From the IMG/VR virus record IMGVR_UViG_3300027852_000142, positions 1-28,319 of that record: a stretch of DNA of 28,319 nucleotides. The stretch is one strand, 5' to 3'. Source of the DNA: a virus. The position numbers and the translations under genes are program-made. Positions within the stretch are counted from its first letter, which is position 1; the number at the start of each line of letters is the position of its first letter. Below are positions 8,402 through 15,390 of the stretch, in pieces. The notes under the pieces were generated by a model, which saw only the letters and a list, made by a program, of their open reading frames with translations, had not been told where the DNA came from and made no database searches.

Positions 8402-8731
8402 CTATTCAATATCGATTGAAGGCACTGCCATTGAGCTTTCGCCCGGTAAAACAATACCCGCTTCATGGCGTTTTAATGTCGCCAGTAGTTCACCTGGGTT
8501 AGTTGCATGGCAAACAAATGCCATTAACACAGATGAAGCGCCTTGCGCCCTATGTAATGTCGTTTCCGACTCCACAGTACGCAAAGCACTATCAGCATCA
8601 CCCGAACTGGAAAGCATCCAATCCAAAATGACCCTAAAATCTTTGTTTTCTTCTAAGTTATATAAAGCTTGAATAACGTTTTTATCGGGCTTTTGTAAAA
8701 ATCCCGTATTATTAATTTGTTGAGCCTGCAT
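8402..8731 (-). CDS. Hypothetical late protein after the holin gene
   Basis: 109 residues: MQAQQINNTGFLQKPDKNV, a helical core with LDWMLSSSGDADSALRTVESET, and a C-terminus LKRHEAGIVLPGESSMAVP. Its ATG follows the TAA of the holin gene with no gap, so it is translated from the same message. No membrane segment, signal or catalytic motif of a lysozyme or amidase is seen, so it is not an obvious endolysin. Downstream is a 210-bp gap with no convincing gene before the scaffold start. Possibly a small virion or assembly protein. Confidence 0.6.
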   Translation of the reverse strand: MQAQQINNTGFLQKPDKNVIQALYNLEENKDFRVILDWMLSSSGDADSALRTVESETTLHRAQGASSVLMAFVCHATNPGELLATLKRHEAGIVLPGESSMAVPSIDIE

Positions 8732-8932
8732 TTAATCAGCCTGTTTATTTTCTTTAATTATTTCTTTCTGCAATTTATATGTCTTATGTTTGTACAGCCA
8801 ATTTATTAGGAAAGTGCCTACAGATAAAACAATACCTATAAATAACGCAATTTCATTCAAGCTAACCGCACCAAACAAAGTGCTCATTGCCCCAGCCGTA
8901 TAAGATGTTCCCGAAGTTAATTTGTCATTCAT
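8732..8932 (-). CDS. Holin (HP1 / Phage_holin_2_3-like)
   Basis: 66 residues. A short N-terminus with SYTAGAMSTLFGAVSL leads into one hydrophobic helix (about residues 25-46, IALFIGIVLSVGTFLINWLY) and a highly basic C-terminal tail (KHKTYKLQKEIIKE). The combination 'YxxG...SLNEI...G(I/L)VL...TFL(I/V)NW(L/Y)YK' matches the HP1-type holin family as I know it. It would sit in the inner membrane and time lysis. The start shares a base with the portal stop (TAATG). The placement between portal and scaffold, with no endolysin beside it, is unusual for the lambdoid layout. Confidence 0.8.
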   Translation of the reverse strand: MNDKLTSGTSYTAGAMSTLFGAVSLNEIALFIGIVLSVGTFLINWLYKHKTYKLQKEIIKENKQAD

Positions 8933-11004
8933 TAAGCAGCAGCCCCTTGAAATAAAGCAGTATCTTGACCGCTAACTGGGTTACCAGCTGCATCTAATGT
9001 TTGCCCACCTTGAGCCGCATTCATTTCAACAGCCATGGCTTGTTGCATTTTTTGCATCAGCTTATCTTTATCAGGCACAACATCATCAACGGGAATATCG
9101 AGTGTTTTAAGACTTTCACGTAACAGTACCGCACGACCTTCATTGCCAATAATTTGCATATCCACTGGATTGTTTGTCGCATTAAGCAACTCAGTAGTTC
9201 GAATCGCTTTTTGTTCTTTCGCAACCAATGAAGACGAACCTTTAGCAATACACTTTAAATCGCCTTTAATTGATTCATCTTCACCGTGAATCATATTGAA
9301 GTAATACGTGCGCTTTACAGAGCCTTCAATCGGTCCATCAATATGACTGATAACTTCTTTAATTCCGCGAGCAGCTGAACTCATTAGCATCGACAAACCA
9401 GATGCCGTACCAGCAGCACCTGAGCCACCACTTTCACCATAAGCATATTTAGGAATACCAGTGTATTCATCAGCAAGCCCTGAGAATTTTTCATAAACAG
9501 CCATTAGTGCTTGAACATTAGTTTTCGGATTATGAAAACGAACCGCAGGATTATTCGTACCATGTGGATCTGATAATGTTTGCCAGATCTTCCATGGTCT
9601 TATTGACGTTATATCTTCACCGAGAGGAACCCGGTCAGTGTGCACTTCAACTTGTGGGCCCGATGCAATTGCCATATTGTTAACTAATGAACGAGCCGCG
9701 GCATTACACACGTCTTGCACATCAGCCATTAATTCTGGAACGCCTTTACCCCAAAATGATCCGGGGATCTCTTCAAACGAACACTTATCATAAGGGCGAC
9801 CACCCAATGGATCATCATTCAGTCTGGCGCGAATAACATGATTACCTATTAACCAGGCATTAATCTGATACTCTTTATTTACATCTTCAACCTTAGAAGC
9901 ATCCATTCCCCATTCAATCAGCATTTTTCCTGAAGCGCTGCCCCAGTATTCAAGTGCGTCTATAGTATCGCCCTGGAATAAAAACTCATTGGGCCTGCCT
10001 TCAAGGTGTGCACGCTCTTGATCACGCCATAACCATTCACGTAAACCACCAACACCATAGTCACTCAAAACTTGATCAATAGCCGTATCGTTATAACCAG
10101 GTACACCCTTCATTGCTACCAAATCAGTACGTCTTAAACGATGGCGCTCAATCAGGTAACCATCATTCACATTCTTTGATGAAGGTGAAGGATATAGATC
10201 AAATGGTGCAACACGATAATATTCAGGACGGTACTCAGTACCAATTTTTTGCACCCAGCTACCGTTAATTTGAACCCACTTCAATGATTTGCGTTTGCGT
10301 ATATTTGGGCCTTTCAATATCCCAGCTGGAAAAGTCACTGTATCTTTAATGACTTCAAGCATCGCTTCTTTCCAGTTACCTTCAGCAAACTGGTCTTCTA
10401 TCTTTAATTCCATTTTAGAAGCCAAATTAACAGCTTCTTGTTCAATTTTTTCTTTGAGCTTTTCTTTTACTTCCTGAAAACGCTCTTGAACTGCATGCTC
10501 AGGTAACTGAACACCGTATTCTTGCATCCATTGTTGTGCTTCAATTGAAACTGCTTCAGCTAATCCTTTTTCAATATCAGGATTAATCTCAGGTATAGGC
10601 GTGTGATCTACTTTCCATGGCTTATCACCAGCAGGAAATAAAACATCATTTATCCAAGCTTCAGCAGCACGACACTTGATCTGCGTTAGCATCATGAATA
10701 TTTCAGCCCCGCCTTGAGCTTTAATTTGCGCAAGCTTCTGAGGTGAATACTCACCATTACGACGACGAAGACTATCAATAATGCGCTCTTCGATCTCATT
10801 ACGAGCGAACCGGGCCTGCTCCCAATCAGATTTAATCTTACCGGCCAGACCAATAATAATTGGTTGTGCCTGGGCTTTATCTAACTCAGCTTTTGATAAA
10901 CGCTCATTTTCTAAATCGGCATTAGATTTAACCGAAACAAAATCACGTCCGGGCGCAGTCTTTGGCTCACTACGAGATAAAGCAACTGCAGCTTGTGTTT
11001 GCAT
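8932..11004 (-). CDS. Portal protein (podovirus type)
   Basis: 690 residues, the size range of P22-like portals (P22 about 725). Characteristic parts are: an N-terminal stretch with IIDSLRRRNGEYSP, the wing/stem region with YRVAPFDLYPSPSS, the central SFWGKGVPELMADVQDVCN helix, and the clip/crown-proximal stretch GTASGLSMLMSSAARG before a Gln/Ala-rich tail (MQKMQQAMAVEMNAAQGG). It forms the dodecameric DNA channel at one head vertex. It is TAATG-coupled to the gene upstream and to the holin downstream. The order terS-terL-X-portal supports the call. Confidence 0.9.
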   Translation of the reverse strand: MQTQAAVALSRSEPKTAPGRDFVSVKSNADLENERLSKAELDKAQAQPIIIGLAGKIKSDWEQARFARNEIEERIIDSLRRRNGEYSPQKLAQIKAQGGAEIFMMLTQIKCRAAEAWINDVLFPAGDKPWKVDHTPIPEINPDIEKGLAEAVSIEAQQWMQEYGVQLPEHAVQERFQEVKEKLKEKIEQEAVNLASKMELKIEDQFAEGNWKEAMLEVIKDTVTFPAGILKGPNIRKRKSLKWVQINGSWVQKIGTEYRPEYYRVAPFDLYPSPSSKNVNDGYLIERHRLRRTDLVAMKGVPGYNDTAIDQVLSDYGVGGLREWLWRDQERAHLEGRPNEFLFQGDTIDALEYWGSASGKMLIEWGMDASKVEDVNKEYQINAWLIGNHVIRARLNDDPLGGRPYDKCSFEEIPGSFWGKGVPELMADVQDVCNAAARSLVNNMAIASGPQVEVHTDRVPLGEDITSIRPWKIWQTLSDPHGTNNPAVRFHNPKTNVQALMAVYEKFSGLADEYTGIPKYAYGESGGSGAAGTASGLSMLMSSAARGIKEVISHIDGPIEGSVKRTYYFNMIHGEDESIKGDLKCIAKGSSSLVAKEQKAIRTTELLNATNNPVDMQIIGNEGRAVLLRESLKTLDIPVDDVVPDKDKLMQKMQQAMAVEMNAAQGGQTLDAAGNPVSGQDTALFQGAAA

Positions 11005-11414
11005 TAGTGAACTGTCTCGCCTGTTTCAATTGCAGATTTGATTGCGCTTGCAACTGGTTTAGGGTTTGAAATAATCGGCTGAACTGATTCAGAATTGTGA
11101 ATAATAATCTGATGATCACGCTGGCGCTCTTCACGCGCAGCATTAGACTGATCTACTAACAATTCAATTCGACTATCAATATAACGCTTACCCTCTTTTT
11201 TAAGATCAAGCATATCGAATTCAAGGTTAATCTCTAACAAATCCTTCGTGATAAAGTGAAACATGATCTTTCCAGACTCACGTTTATGGTAAAGCACATC
11301 AATACCCCAGCGATTTTCATCAGGCAAATGACCTTTATCAACCCAGTTCGAGTTGAACAACATCTTGCAGAAGGTTTCTGCTATTTCGTTCTGTGATATT
11401 TGTTGTACTGGCAT
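11004..11414 (-). CDS. Hypothetical protein between large terminase and portal
   Basis: 136 residues if translated from ATG 11414, preferred because it shares its first base with the terminase stop (TAATG) as at several other junctions and has GGGA about 8 nt upstream. An in-frame ATG at 11423 adds three residues (MDI). The sequence has an N-terminal alpha/beta part (ETFCKMLFNSNWVDKG, then KIMFHFITKDLLEINLEFD) and a helical charged part (YIDSRIELLVDQSNAAREER). No family is recognised. Conserved position between terL and portal suggests a packaging or head accessory role. Confidence 0.65.
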   Translation of the reverse strand: MPVQQISQNEIAETFCKMLFNSNWVDKGHLPDENRWGIDVLYHKRESGKIMFHFITKDLLEINLEFDMLDLKKEGKRYIDSRIELLVDQSNAAREERQRDHQIIIHNSESVQPIISNPKPVASAIKSAIETGETVH

Positions 11415-13021
11415 TATGTCCATCCCGCAGCTGATTGCGTAGCAACCTGCCGAGCTGTTTGTTTAAATTGTTGGTTTCGAGTATGCGTTTTCATACTCAT
11501 CATTAAGCTATCTGCTAAGTTTGGTGAAGCAATTGGAGGGCTTTGTCTCGCCATATCCTCTTTGCTCATTATCTGAAGCAAACCATTAGCATTTTGTTTC
11601 TTTGGTATTCGACAAACCTCAGTTCTAAGTCGATCAATTAGCTCAATTTTTGAAGATATTGAAAGCATTAATTCAGGATCTATGTACAAGCCCTGGGTAA
11701 TTGCCCGGAACGTGTTATACATCCGATCACGCAACATAAAATAAAACTGAGCACGTTGATTTTTAAAGGTTTGCTTATTTGTTTTAGCGTTATCACGATC
11801 AATTAAATGATCTGGCTGATAAATGTCTTCAGGGTTTTCTGGTGAATTAGAACCCCGAAACATATCAACCTCTATACCTTTGCCATCCAATTCAGTAGCA
11901 ACCGATGCTTTAAGTACCACACCAAGACCATCACAATCCCAGCGATATACATCTGCTCGATGTTCTATTGCGTACTTACAGGCCCAGATACTGCCTTCAG
12001 TAGCATCACCATCATCCTTTTCTTGAATATCAAGAACGATTGAACCGTGACGCTTACATAATCCTTTTGGATCCGGGCCTTCATCAGATGGATCATGCGT
12101 TACCACAATCGCACCTACTGGCTGAATACCTAAAACATCGTGCGCATCAATGCATGCGTTAAACCACTTAACCGGAATAATTGAACCAGGTACTGAGTCG
12201 TTATACTTACCTTCCCAGATATGCTCATATTCTTCAGTTGATAAGTGTTCAAAATCAAACTGCCTATCTTTCTCCAATACATCAGGGAAAAACGGGTTAT
12301 CGGTATAGTTACAACGAATGATTAAATGCAAATCATCTTCGTAATAACCATCACGATCTAATTCTTTTTCAAATGGAACAATGAAACGCTGGCTGAATGG
12401 ATCAGCACGAGACATAGGATTAGCACTGCACCACAGCTCAGAACCTTCTTCACGAAGCGTAGGAACCATTAACTTTAATGATTCAGCTGATAGCGTTTGC
12501 GCTTCTTCAACATGAAACCGTTCAAAGCCATCCATTGACTGCATTGAACTTGGGTTCCTGGCTAAACCACGAAACTTAAATATGCCACCGGATGAATTTT
12601 CTATTTTATTATTCTGAGTATTAAACCCAGTCAACTTTAATCGCTTAATCTCACGACACATCAACGAGTGAACAGAATCTTCTATCGAATTCTGAAACTC
12701 CCTGAAACAACCGGTTTTTATACCCTTGTCTTGTGAATCAATTAGATTCATTCCAACCATTGTTTGAGACTTACCTGAACCACGACCACCGATAACAATC
12801 TTAAATCGTTTATCAACCGTCAATAACGGCTCAAGCTTTGCAGGAAAGAATATTTCTGCTTCTTCCTGGGTAATGGCCCAAGCACCTGTTTTATTGCTCA
12901 ACGCATGAGTAAAACCCTTAATCGGATCAATAAAACCAACAACTGTATACTTATTTGCCGCTCTTCTTCTTTGCTCAAGAATAGCCGCAGCGATTATCTG
13001 CTCGCTACTTTGAGCGACCAT
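11414..13021 (-). CDS. terL: Terminase large subunit (packaging ATPase/nuclease)
   Basis: 535 residues. The ATPase domain has Walker A GGRGSGKS at residues 78-85 and a Walker B/catalytic pair FHVEEA at 169-174; the stretch TLREEGSELWCSANPMSR fits the coupling motif region. The C-terminal nuclease domain carries acidic positions in VVTHDPSDEG, YRWDCDGLG and the terminal SPNLADSLMM motif, as in RNase H-like terminase nucleases. It cuts concatemeric DNA and pumps it through the portal. It overlaps terS by 17 bp and is followed by a coupled gene before the portal. Confidence 0.95.
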   Translation of the reverse strand: MVAQSSEQIIAAAILEQRRRAANKYTVVGFIDPIKGFTHALSNKTGAWAITQEEAEIFFPAKLEPLLTVDKRFKIVIGGRGSGKSQTMVGMNLIDSQDKGIKTGCFREFQNSIEDSVHSLMCREIKRLKLTGFNTQNNKIENSSGGIFKFRGLARNPSSMQSMDGFERFHVEEAQTLSAESLKLMVPTLREEGSELWCSANPMSRADPFSQRFIVPFEKELDRDGYYEDDLHLIIRCNYTDNPFFPDVLEKDRQFDFEHLSTEEYEHIWEGKYNDSVPGSIIPVKWFNACIDAHDVLGIQPVGAIVVTHDPSDEGPDPKGLCKRHGSIVLDIQEKDDGDATEGSIWACKYAIEHRADVYRWDCDGLGVVLKASVATELDGKGIEVDMFRGSNSPENPEDIYQPDHLIDRDNAKTNKQTFKNQRAQFYFMLRDRMYNTFRAITQGLYIDPELMLSISSKIELIDRLRTEVCRIPKKQNANGLLQIMSKEDMARQSPPIASPNLADSLMMSMKTHTRNQQFKQTARQVATQSAAGWT

Positions 13022-13490
13022 CTATGATTGCCTGTAACTCTTCATCACTTAAATCCGTCATTTCATCTTTAGTGATATTTATATTTTCTTTGAATGCCTG
13101 AACATTAATATGCTTACCAATAGTATCTAGTGATTTATTGGCGCCAGTCGCATCAAAAGTAAATGCCGGAACAATCTCACCTTCAGGGCCTTCGCAATAC
13201 ACTTGCTCACCTTTTTTATTTAAAACGGGAGCTATTTGCATACAACGATCATTAATCAATGCAGCCCGATTAAGCACCCAGTCAGCATCGATTTCTAATT
13301 TTTCAGCGCGTTTATCAGCACCTGCTTCTATAGCTTTCGCAATGTCAACATTCGTCAACAGCCTGCCGCCTTGCGATTTAGCTGTCTTTCTACTGTAACC
13401 AGCAAGCTCAGCTGCTTTGGTAGCATTAAGATGAATCAAATAATACTTAACAAAGAGATCTTGCTTAGGAGTTAGTTTTTTTGTTGCCAT
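13005..13490 (-). CDS. terS: Terminase small subunit (Terminase_2-like)
   Basis: 161 residues. The N-terminal LTPKQDLFVKYYLIHLNATKA and GYSRKTAKSQGGRLL are the hallmark of the Terminase_2 family: a helix-turn-helix for pac/cos recognition at about residues 20-48. The middle has the conserved NDR/INDRCM-type helix, and the C-terminus ends in an acidic SDEELQAIIDG segment that may contact the large subunit. The start is ATG 13490; the upstream ribosome site is weak. It is the first gene of the head block and is preceded by a 133-bp tract with inverted repeats. Confidence 0.9.
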   Translation of the reverse strand: MATKKLTPKQDLFVKYYLIHLNATKAAELAGYSRKTAKSQGGRLLTNVDIAKAIEAGADKRAEKLEIDADWVLNRAALINDRCMQIAPVLNKKGEQVYCEGPEGEIVPAFTFDATGANKSLDTIGKHINVQAFKENINITKDEMTDLSDEELQAIIDGRSK

Positions 13491-13623
13491 AATTCTTTAA
13501 GTCCGTGACGTGAACAACCCGGCAAAGTCACAAGTAACATTTAAACTGGAACGTGTAACCAGCTAAGGAGGGTCTTGCCGATGCTGCAGGTGTTATTAAC
13601 GTCACCGCCTGCTGGACTATTCT
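13491..13623. other. Gene-free tract before terS with inverted repeats
   Basis: No conserved gene. It contains GTGACGT (13505-13511) matched by ACGTCAC (13599-13605), and CCAGC/GCTGG (about 13559 and 13611). On the plus strand AAGGAGGG (13565-13572) stands before an ATG at 13581 that opens a 20-codon frame. As untranslated leader of terS it could hold a packaging site or a translation-control structure; neither is shown. Confidence 0.35.
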
Positions 13624-13818
13624 TTAAACGCCAGACTGATTAGAGGCAACGCACTTGTTACCAGATTTTTTGGCGTCAGATTGACTTAGCTCGCCTTTAT
13701 TCTTACTACTGAACGACTCATCACATTTACGTGAAGCCGTAGGCTCATTGTTTGGCGATGCTGGTAAATGCGCATTCATGCCGCCTGATTTGCTTTCTGG
13801 TTCATTACCTTTATTCAT
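13624..13818 (-). CDS. Small polar protein at the start of the head block
   Basis: 64 residues from ATG 13818, chosen because GAGGATT stands 8 nt upstream; a longer in-frame extension to 13902 would cross an intrinsic terminator and is rejected. The protein is strongly hydrophilic and low in complexity (Ser, Lys, Asn, Glu), with two cysteines and no hydrophobic core, so it is probably disordered. No family is recognised. It begins just downstream of the terminator at 13833-13861, so its message depends on read-through or on initiation inside that tract. Confidence 0.55.
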   Translation of the reverse strand: MNKGNEPESKSGGMNAHLPASPNNEPTASRKCDESFSSKNKGELSQSDAKKSGNKCVASNQSGV

Positions 13819-13832
13819 AATGTAATCCTCAT

Positions 13833-13861
13833 AAAAAAACCCACAGAGCGAATCATGTGGG
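13833..13861 (-). terminator. Intrinsic terminator behind the lipoprotein gene
   Basis: CCCACA (13840-13845) pairs with TGTGGG (13856-13861), and seven T follow on the minus strand (13833-13839). Lies between the late lipoprotein gene and the 64-residue gene. Confidence 0.8.
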
Positions 13862-13934
13862 TTCATACCTTGCCGGGCAGTTCCGAAGAACTCTGTAAAC
13901 ATGCTTTACGCATGAGATAGACCACCTCCTTTTA
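13862..13934 (-). promoter_or_regulatory. Hairpin-rich leader with strong ribosome site and 16-codon ORF
   Basis: Read on the minus strand: AAAAGGAGGTGGT (13934-13922), an excellent ribosome site; ATG at 13913 opening a 16-codon frame (MRKACLQSSSELPGKV, stop at 13863); hairpin CATGC/GCATG (13914-13910 with 13904-13900); hairpin AGTTC-TTCG-GAACT (13892-13879), a C(UUCG)G tetraloop stem; then the terminator at 13861-13833. The order leader peptide, hairpins, terminator is like an attenuator or a small structured RNA. No experimental support; whether the peptide is made is unknown. Confidence 0.5.
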
Positions 13935-13954
13935 TGGAAGTGAGTAAAAAACTA

Positions 13955-14392
13955 TTAAAATGGATTCGAAGTACAGTCACCATATATATCAATACCACTA
14001 CCTGGCATTTCCTGATATGAAGTGACATTGCAGCTATAAGCAACATTACATTGCAGGTATTCCGCTTCTGTTACAGCGGTATACGTTAGCGACTCCCAAA
14101 AAACCTGATCTTCTATGGCGTTTGAACCGTTAGTAACCAGAAAATCTAATGGGCACTGGCCTAAATCAATTGATGCCTTGCTGTTTTGATAATCAATCGT
14201 TACCGGGTGTGTGAAATCTTGAAGGGTTCCATTAACAACAAACCGTATTTCAGTTCCATTACGCTCAACTACTTGCTTTGCGTTTGGTAAAGAAATGCCT
14301 TCGATTATGCTATCAAATAAACTATCGCAACCAGTTAATGTAAATGCCAGGACGATAAACGCTAAAGTTCGTTTAAATATTAATGGTTTCAT
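13955..14392 (-). CDS. Late-operon lipoprotein
   Basis: 145 residues from ATG 14392, which has GAGG 7 nt upstream (an in-frame TTG at 14404 lacks this). A basic N-terminus and hydrophobic stretch (LAFIVLAFTLTGC) end in a lipobox LTGC with Cys at about residue 22, so the mature protein is lipid-anchored in the envelope. The rest is beta-rich, with GTEIRFVVNGTLQDF and four further Cys (QCP, QCN, SCN, DCT) that could form disulfides in the periplasm. It is the first gene after the putative late promoter/terminator. It lacks the proline-rich look of Rz1; superinfection exclusion, envelope modification or lysis are possibilities, none proven. Confidence 0.65.
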   Translation of the reverse strand: MKPLIFKRTLAFIVLAFTLTGCDSLFDSIIEGISLPNAKQVVERNGTEIRFVVNGTLQDFTHPVTIDYQNSKASIDLGQCPLDFLVTNGSNAIEDQVFWESLTYTAVTEAEYLQCNVAYSCNVTSYQEMPGSGIDIYGDCTSNPF

Positions 14393-14404
14393 AATAAGCC
14401 TCAA

Positions 14405-14498
14405 TAGCAGCCATTAATAATTAACCGCAGGCCCATATTTAGAATAAGTAACCCTTCACTACCTTGGAGTTTTCGTCCTCCGTCTGTCCTTCGGGCAT
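14405..14498. other. Leader between terminator and lipoprotein gene
   Basis: On the minus strand an ATG directly after the terminator T-run (14498) opens 19 codons (MPEGQTEDENSKVVKGYLF), but no ribosome site precedes it. Otherwise untranslated leader of the lipoprotein gene; nothing else is recognised. Confidence 0.3.
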
Positions 14499-14533
14499 AA
14501 AAAAACCCGCTCCATATTTCTATGTGCGGGTTT
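14499..14533 (-). terminator. Intrinsic terminator just after putative late promoter
   Basis: CCCGC (14506-14510) pairs with GCGGG (14526-14530), extended by AAA/TTT on the outside and with an inner TATG/CATA stem. The minus strand continues with seven T. It lies about 25-55 nt downstream of the predicted start point of the late promoter. Confidence 0.8.
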
Positions 14534-14563
14534 CTAAGTCAGTAATCGATACTGGTAATACAA

Positions 14564-14592
14564 AGATTATCGTGTAAGGGGCGGAACGTCAA
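14564..14592 (-). promoter_or_regulatory. Putative late promoter (pR'-like)
   Basis: On the minus strand TTGACG (14592-14587), a 17-bp spacer and TAATCT (14569-14564), close to the sigma70 consensus. The -35 box overlaps the ancestral stop codon of the gp49-like gene. A short inverted repeat (CAGTA/TACTG) lies just downstream, then the terminator at 14533-14499. Predicted start near 14557. Confidence 0.6.
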
Positions 14593-15097
14593 CTATTTAA
14601 TCTTTCCTTTAACAAATAGCCCTCTAGTGTCCAGATCTTTTGTTTTGCATTATCAAAAGCAATCTTCTGACCTATTTCTGCATCAAAGTTTTCAGGGCTG
14701 GCGCATGCTGATTCACCCGTTACGGTAAACCCGTTACGGTAAACCCGTTCCTTAAAACCAAGCAACACACTGTCAATTGAGTGCCTTCAAAAATATGATA
14801 CTTTACTTCATCAATCGTATTCTCAATATAGTCAGGTGTTAACCTGGGTGCATTCAAACCCTTTTCTTGTATTTCTTTTTCTATTTCTTGCTCATTACTC
14901 ATCTTCTTCTCCGGTTGTGATAATTCGCATAATTTATTGCATCTGCCTTTCATCTTTCCGCATTCACAGGAATACCCTGCTTTTACATTGCTTTCATGTT
15001 GCTCTTGTTTGCTCATACTTAAATAAGGGTTGTGATACCACCAGCCCGTTTCCAAGCTCCATGCTCCCCACGGAATACTTACACTACTATCACTCAC
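14589..15097 (-). pseudogene. N4 gp49 / Sf6 gene 66 family protein, frameshifted by a 14-bp duplication
   Basis: The frame from GTG 15097 (GAGGGG 6 nt upstream; GTGA overlap with the YbcO-like stop) gives 125 residues and stops at 14720. The family core is plain: YIENTIDEVKYHIFEGTQLTV, split here as YIENTIDEVKYHIF and GTQLTVCCLVLRNGFTVTG. The stop is caused by a tandem copy of a 14-bp unit at 14715-14742. Skipping one copy restores VTGESACASPENFDAEIG and then IWTLEGYLLKERL, the expected family C-terminus, ending at 14589. An internal ATG at 14902 with GGAG 6 nt upstream could be the true start; the preceding 65 residues (CECGKMKGRCNKLC, Cys-rich) would then be a fused or separate piece. The family function is not known; it is frequent in nin-like regions. 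Confidence 0.8.
14715..14749. repeat. 14-bp tandem duplication (2.5 copies) inside gp49-like gene
   Basis: The unit ACCCGTTACGGTAA occurs at 14715-14728 and 14729-14742, followed by a partial third ACCCGTT. Two exact copies where one is needed to keep the reading frame. Confidence 0.95.
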
Positions 15098-15390
15098 ATC
15101 AACCCCTCATTAATCCAAATAACCTGAGTCCTAATCACCCCTTCCAGATGCATCAACTTCAAATCATCTTGTGTAAACTCTCTAACTGGATGCCTGCCAT
15201 CTAAAATATCGTGACAGGTGCTACAACAAAATGCCCCATGGCGATCATCATGCTTCATTGCCATGCCACCACCATTCAAATGGGCCAGTGTCGTGGTTTC
15301 AGGTCGCCAATTACAGTAACCAGGTATGCGTACATTGCATTCACGGCCTTTTGCGCTTTTAGTAAACTTACTGGCCACGACATATCCCAT
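15094..15390 (-). CDS. YbcO-like (DUF1364) HNH-type nuclease
   Basis: 98 residues from ATG 15390; an in-frame GTG at 15378 (giving MASKFTKSAKGREC) is an equally good start because family members begin close to this motif. The signature is complete: SAKGRECNVRIPGYCN, TTTLAHLNGGGMAMK, then FCCSTCHDILDGRHP, i.e. zinc-ligand cysteines plus an AHL histidine and a CHD motif. YbcO proteins are small beta-beta-alpha metal nucleases found in lambdoid nin regions, thought to act in recombination. It overlaps the end of ninB and its stop overlaps the GTG of the next gene. Confidence 0.85.
   Translation of the reverse strand: MGYVVASKFTKSAKGRECNVRIPGYCNWRPETTTLAHLNGGGMAMKHDDRHGAFCCSTCHDILDGRHPVREFTQDDLKLMHLEGVIRTQVIWINEGLM

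Noticed and set aside
13581-13643. Plus-strand 20-codon frame behind AAGGAGGG
   Set aside because: The ribosome-like site is good, but the frame is very short, no promoter is seen on that strand, and it runs into the end of an opposing gene.
13819-13902. Longer N-terminus for the 64-residue gene
   Set aside because: It would translate through the intrinsic terminator hairpin, and the ATG at 13818 has its own strong ribosome site.
14439-14498. 19-codon frame starting in the terminator tail
   Set aside because: No ribosome site; the ATG immediately follows the T-run, where transcription should end.
14836-15204. Plus-strand 122-codon frame
   Set aside because: Antisense to the gp49-like and YbcO-like genes, whose family motifs are clear; its product is Ser/Leu/Pro-rich noise.
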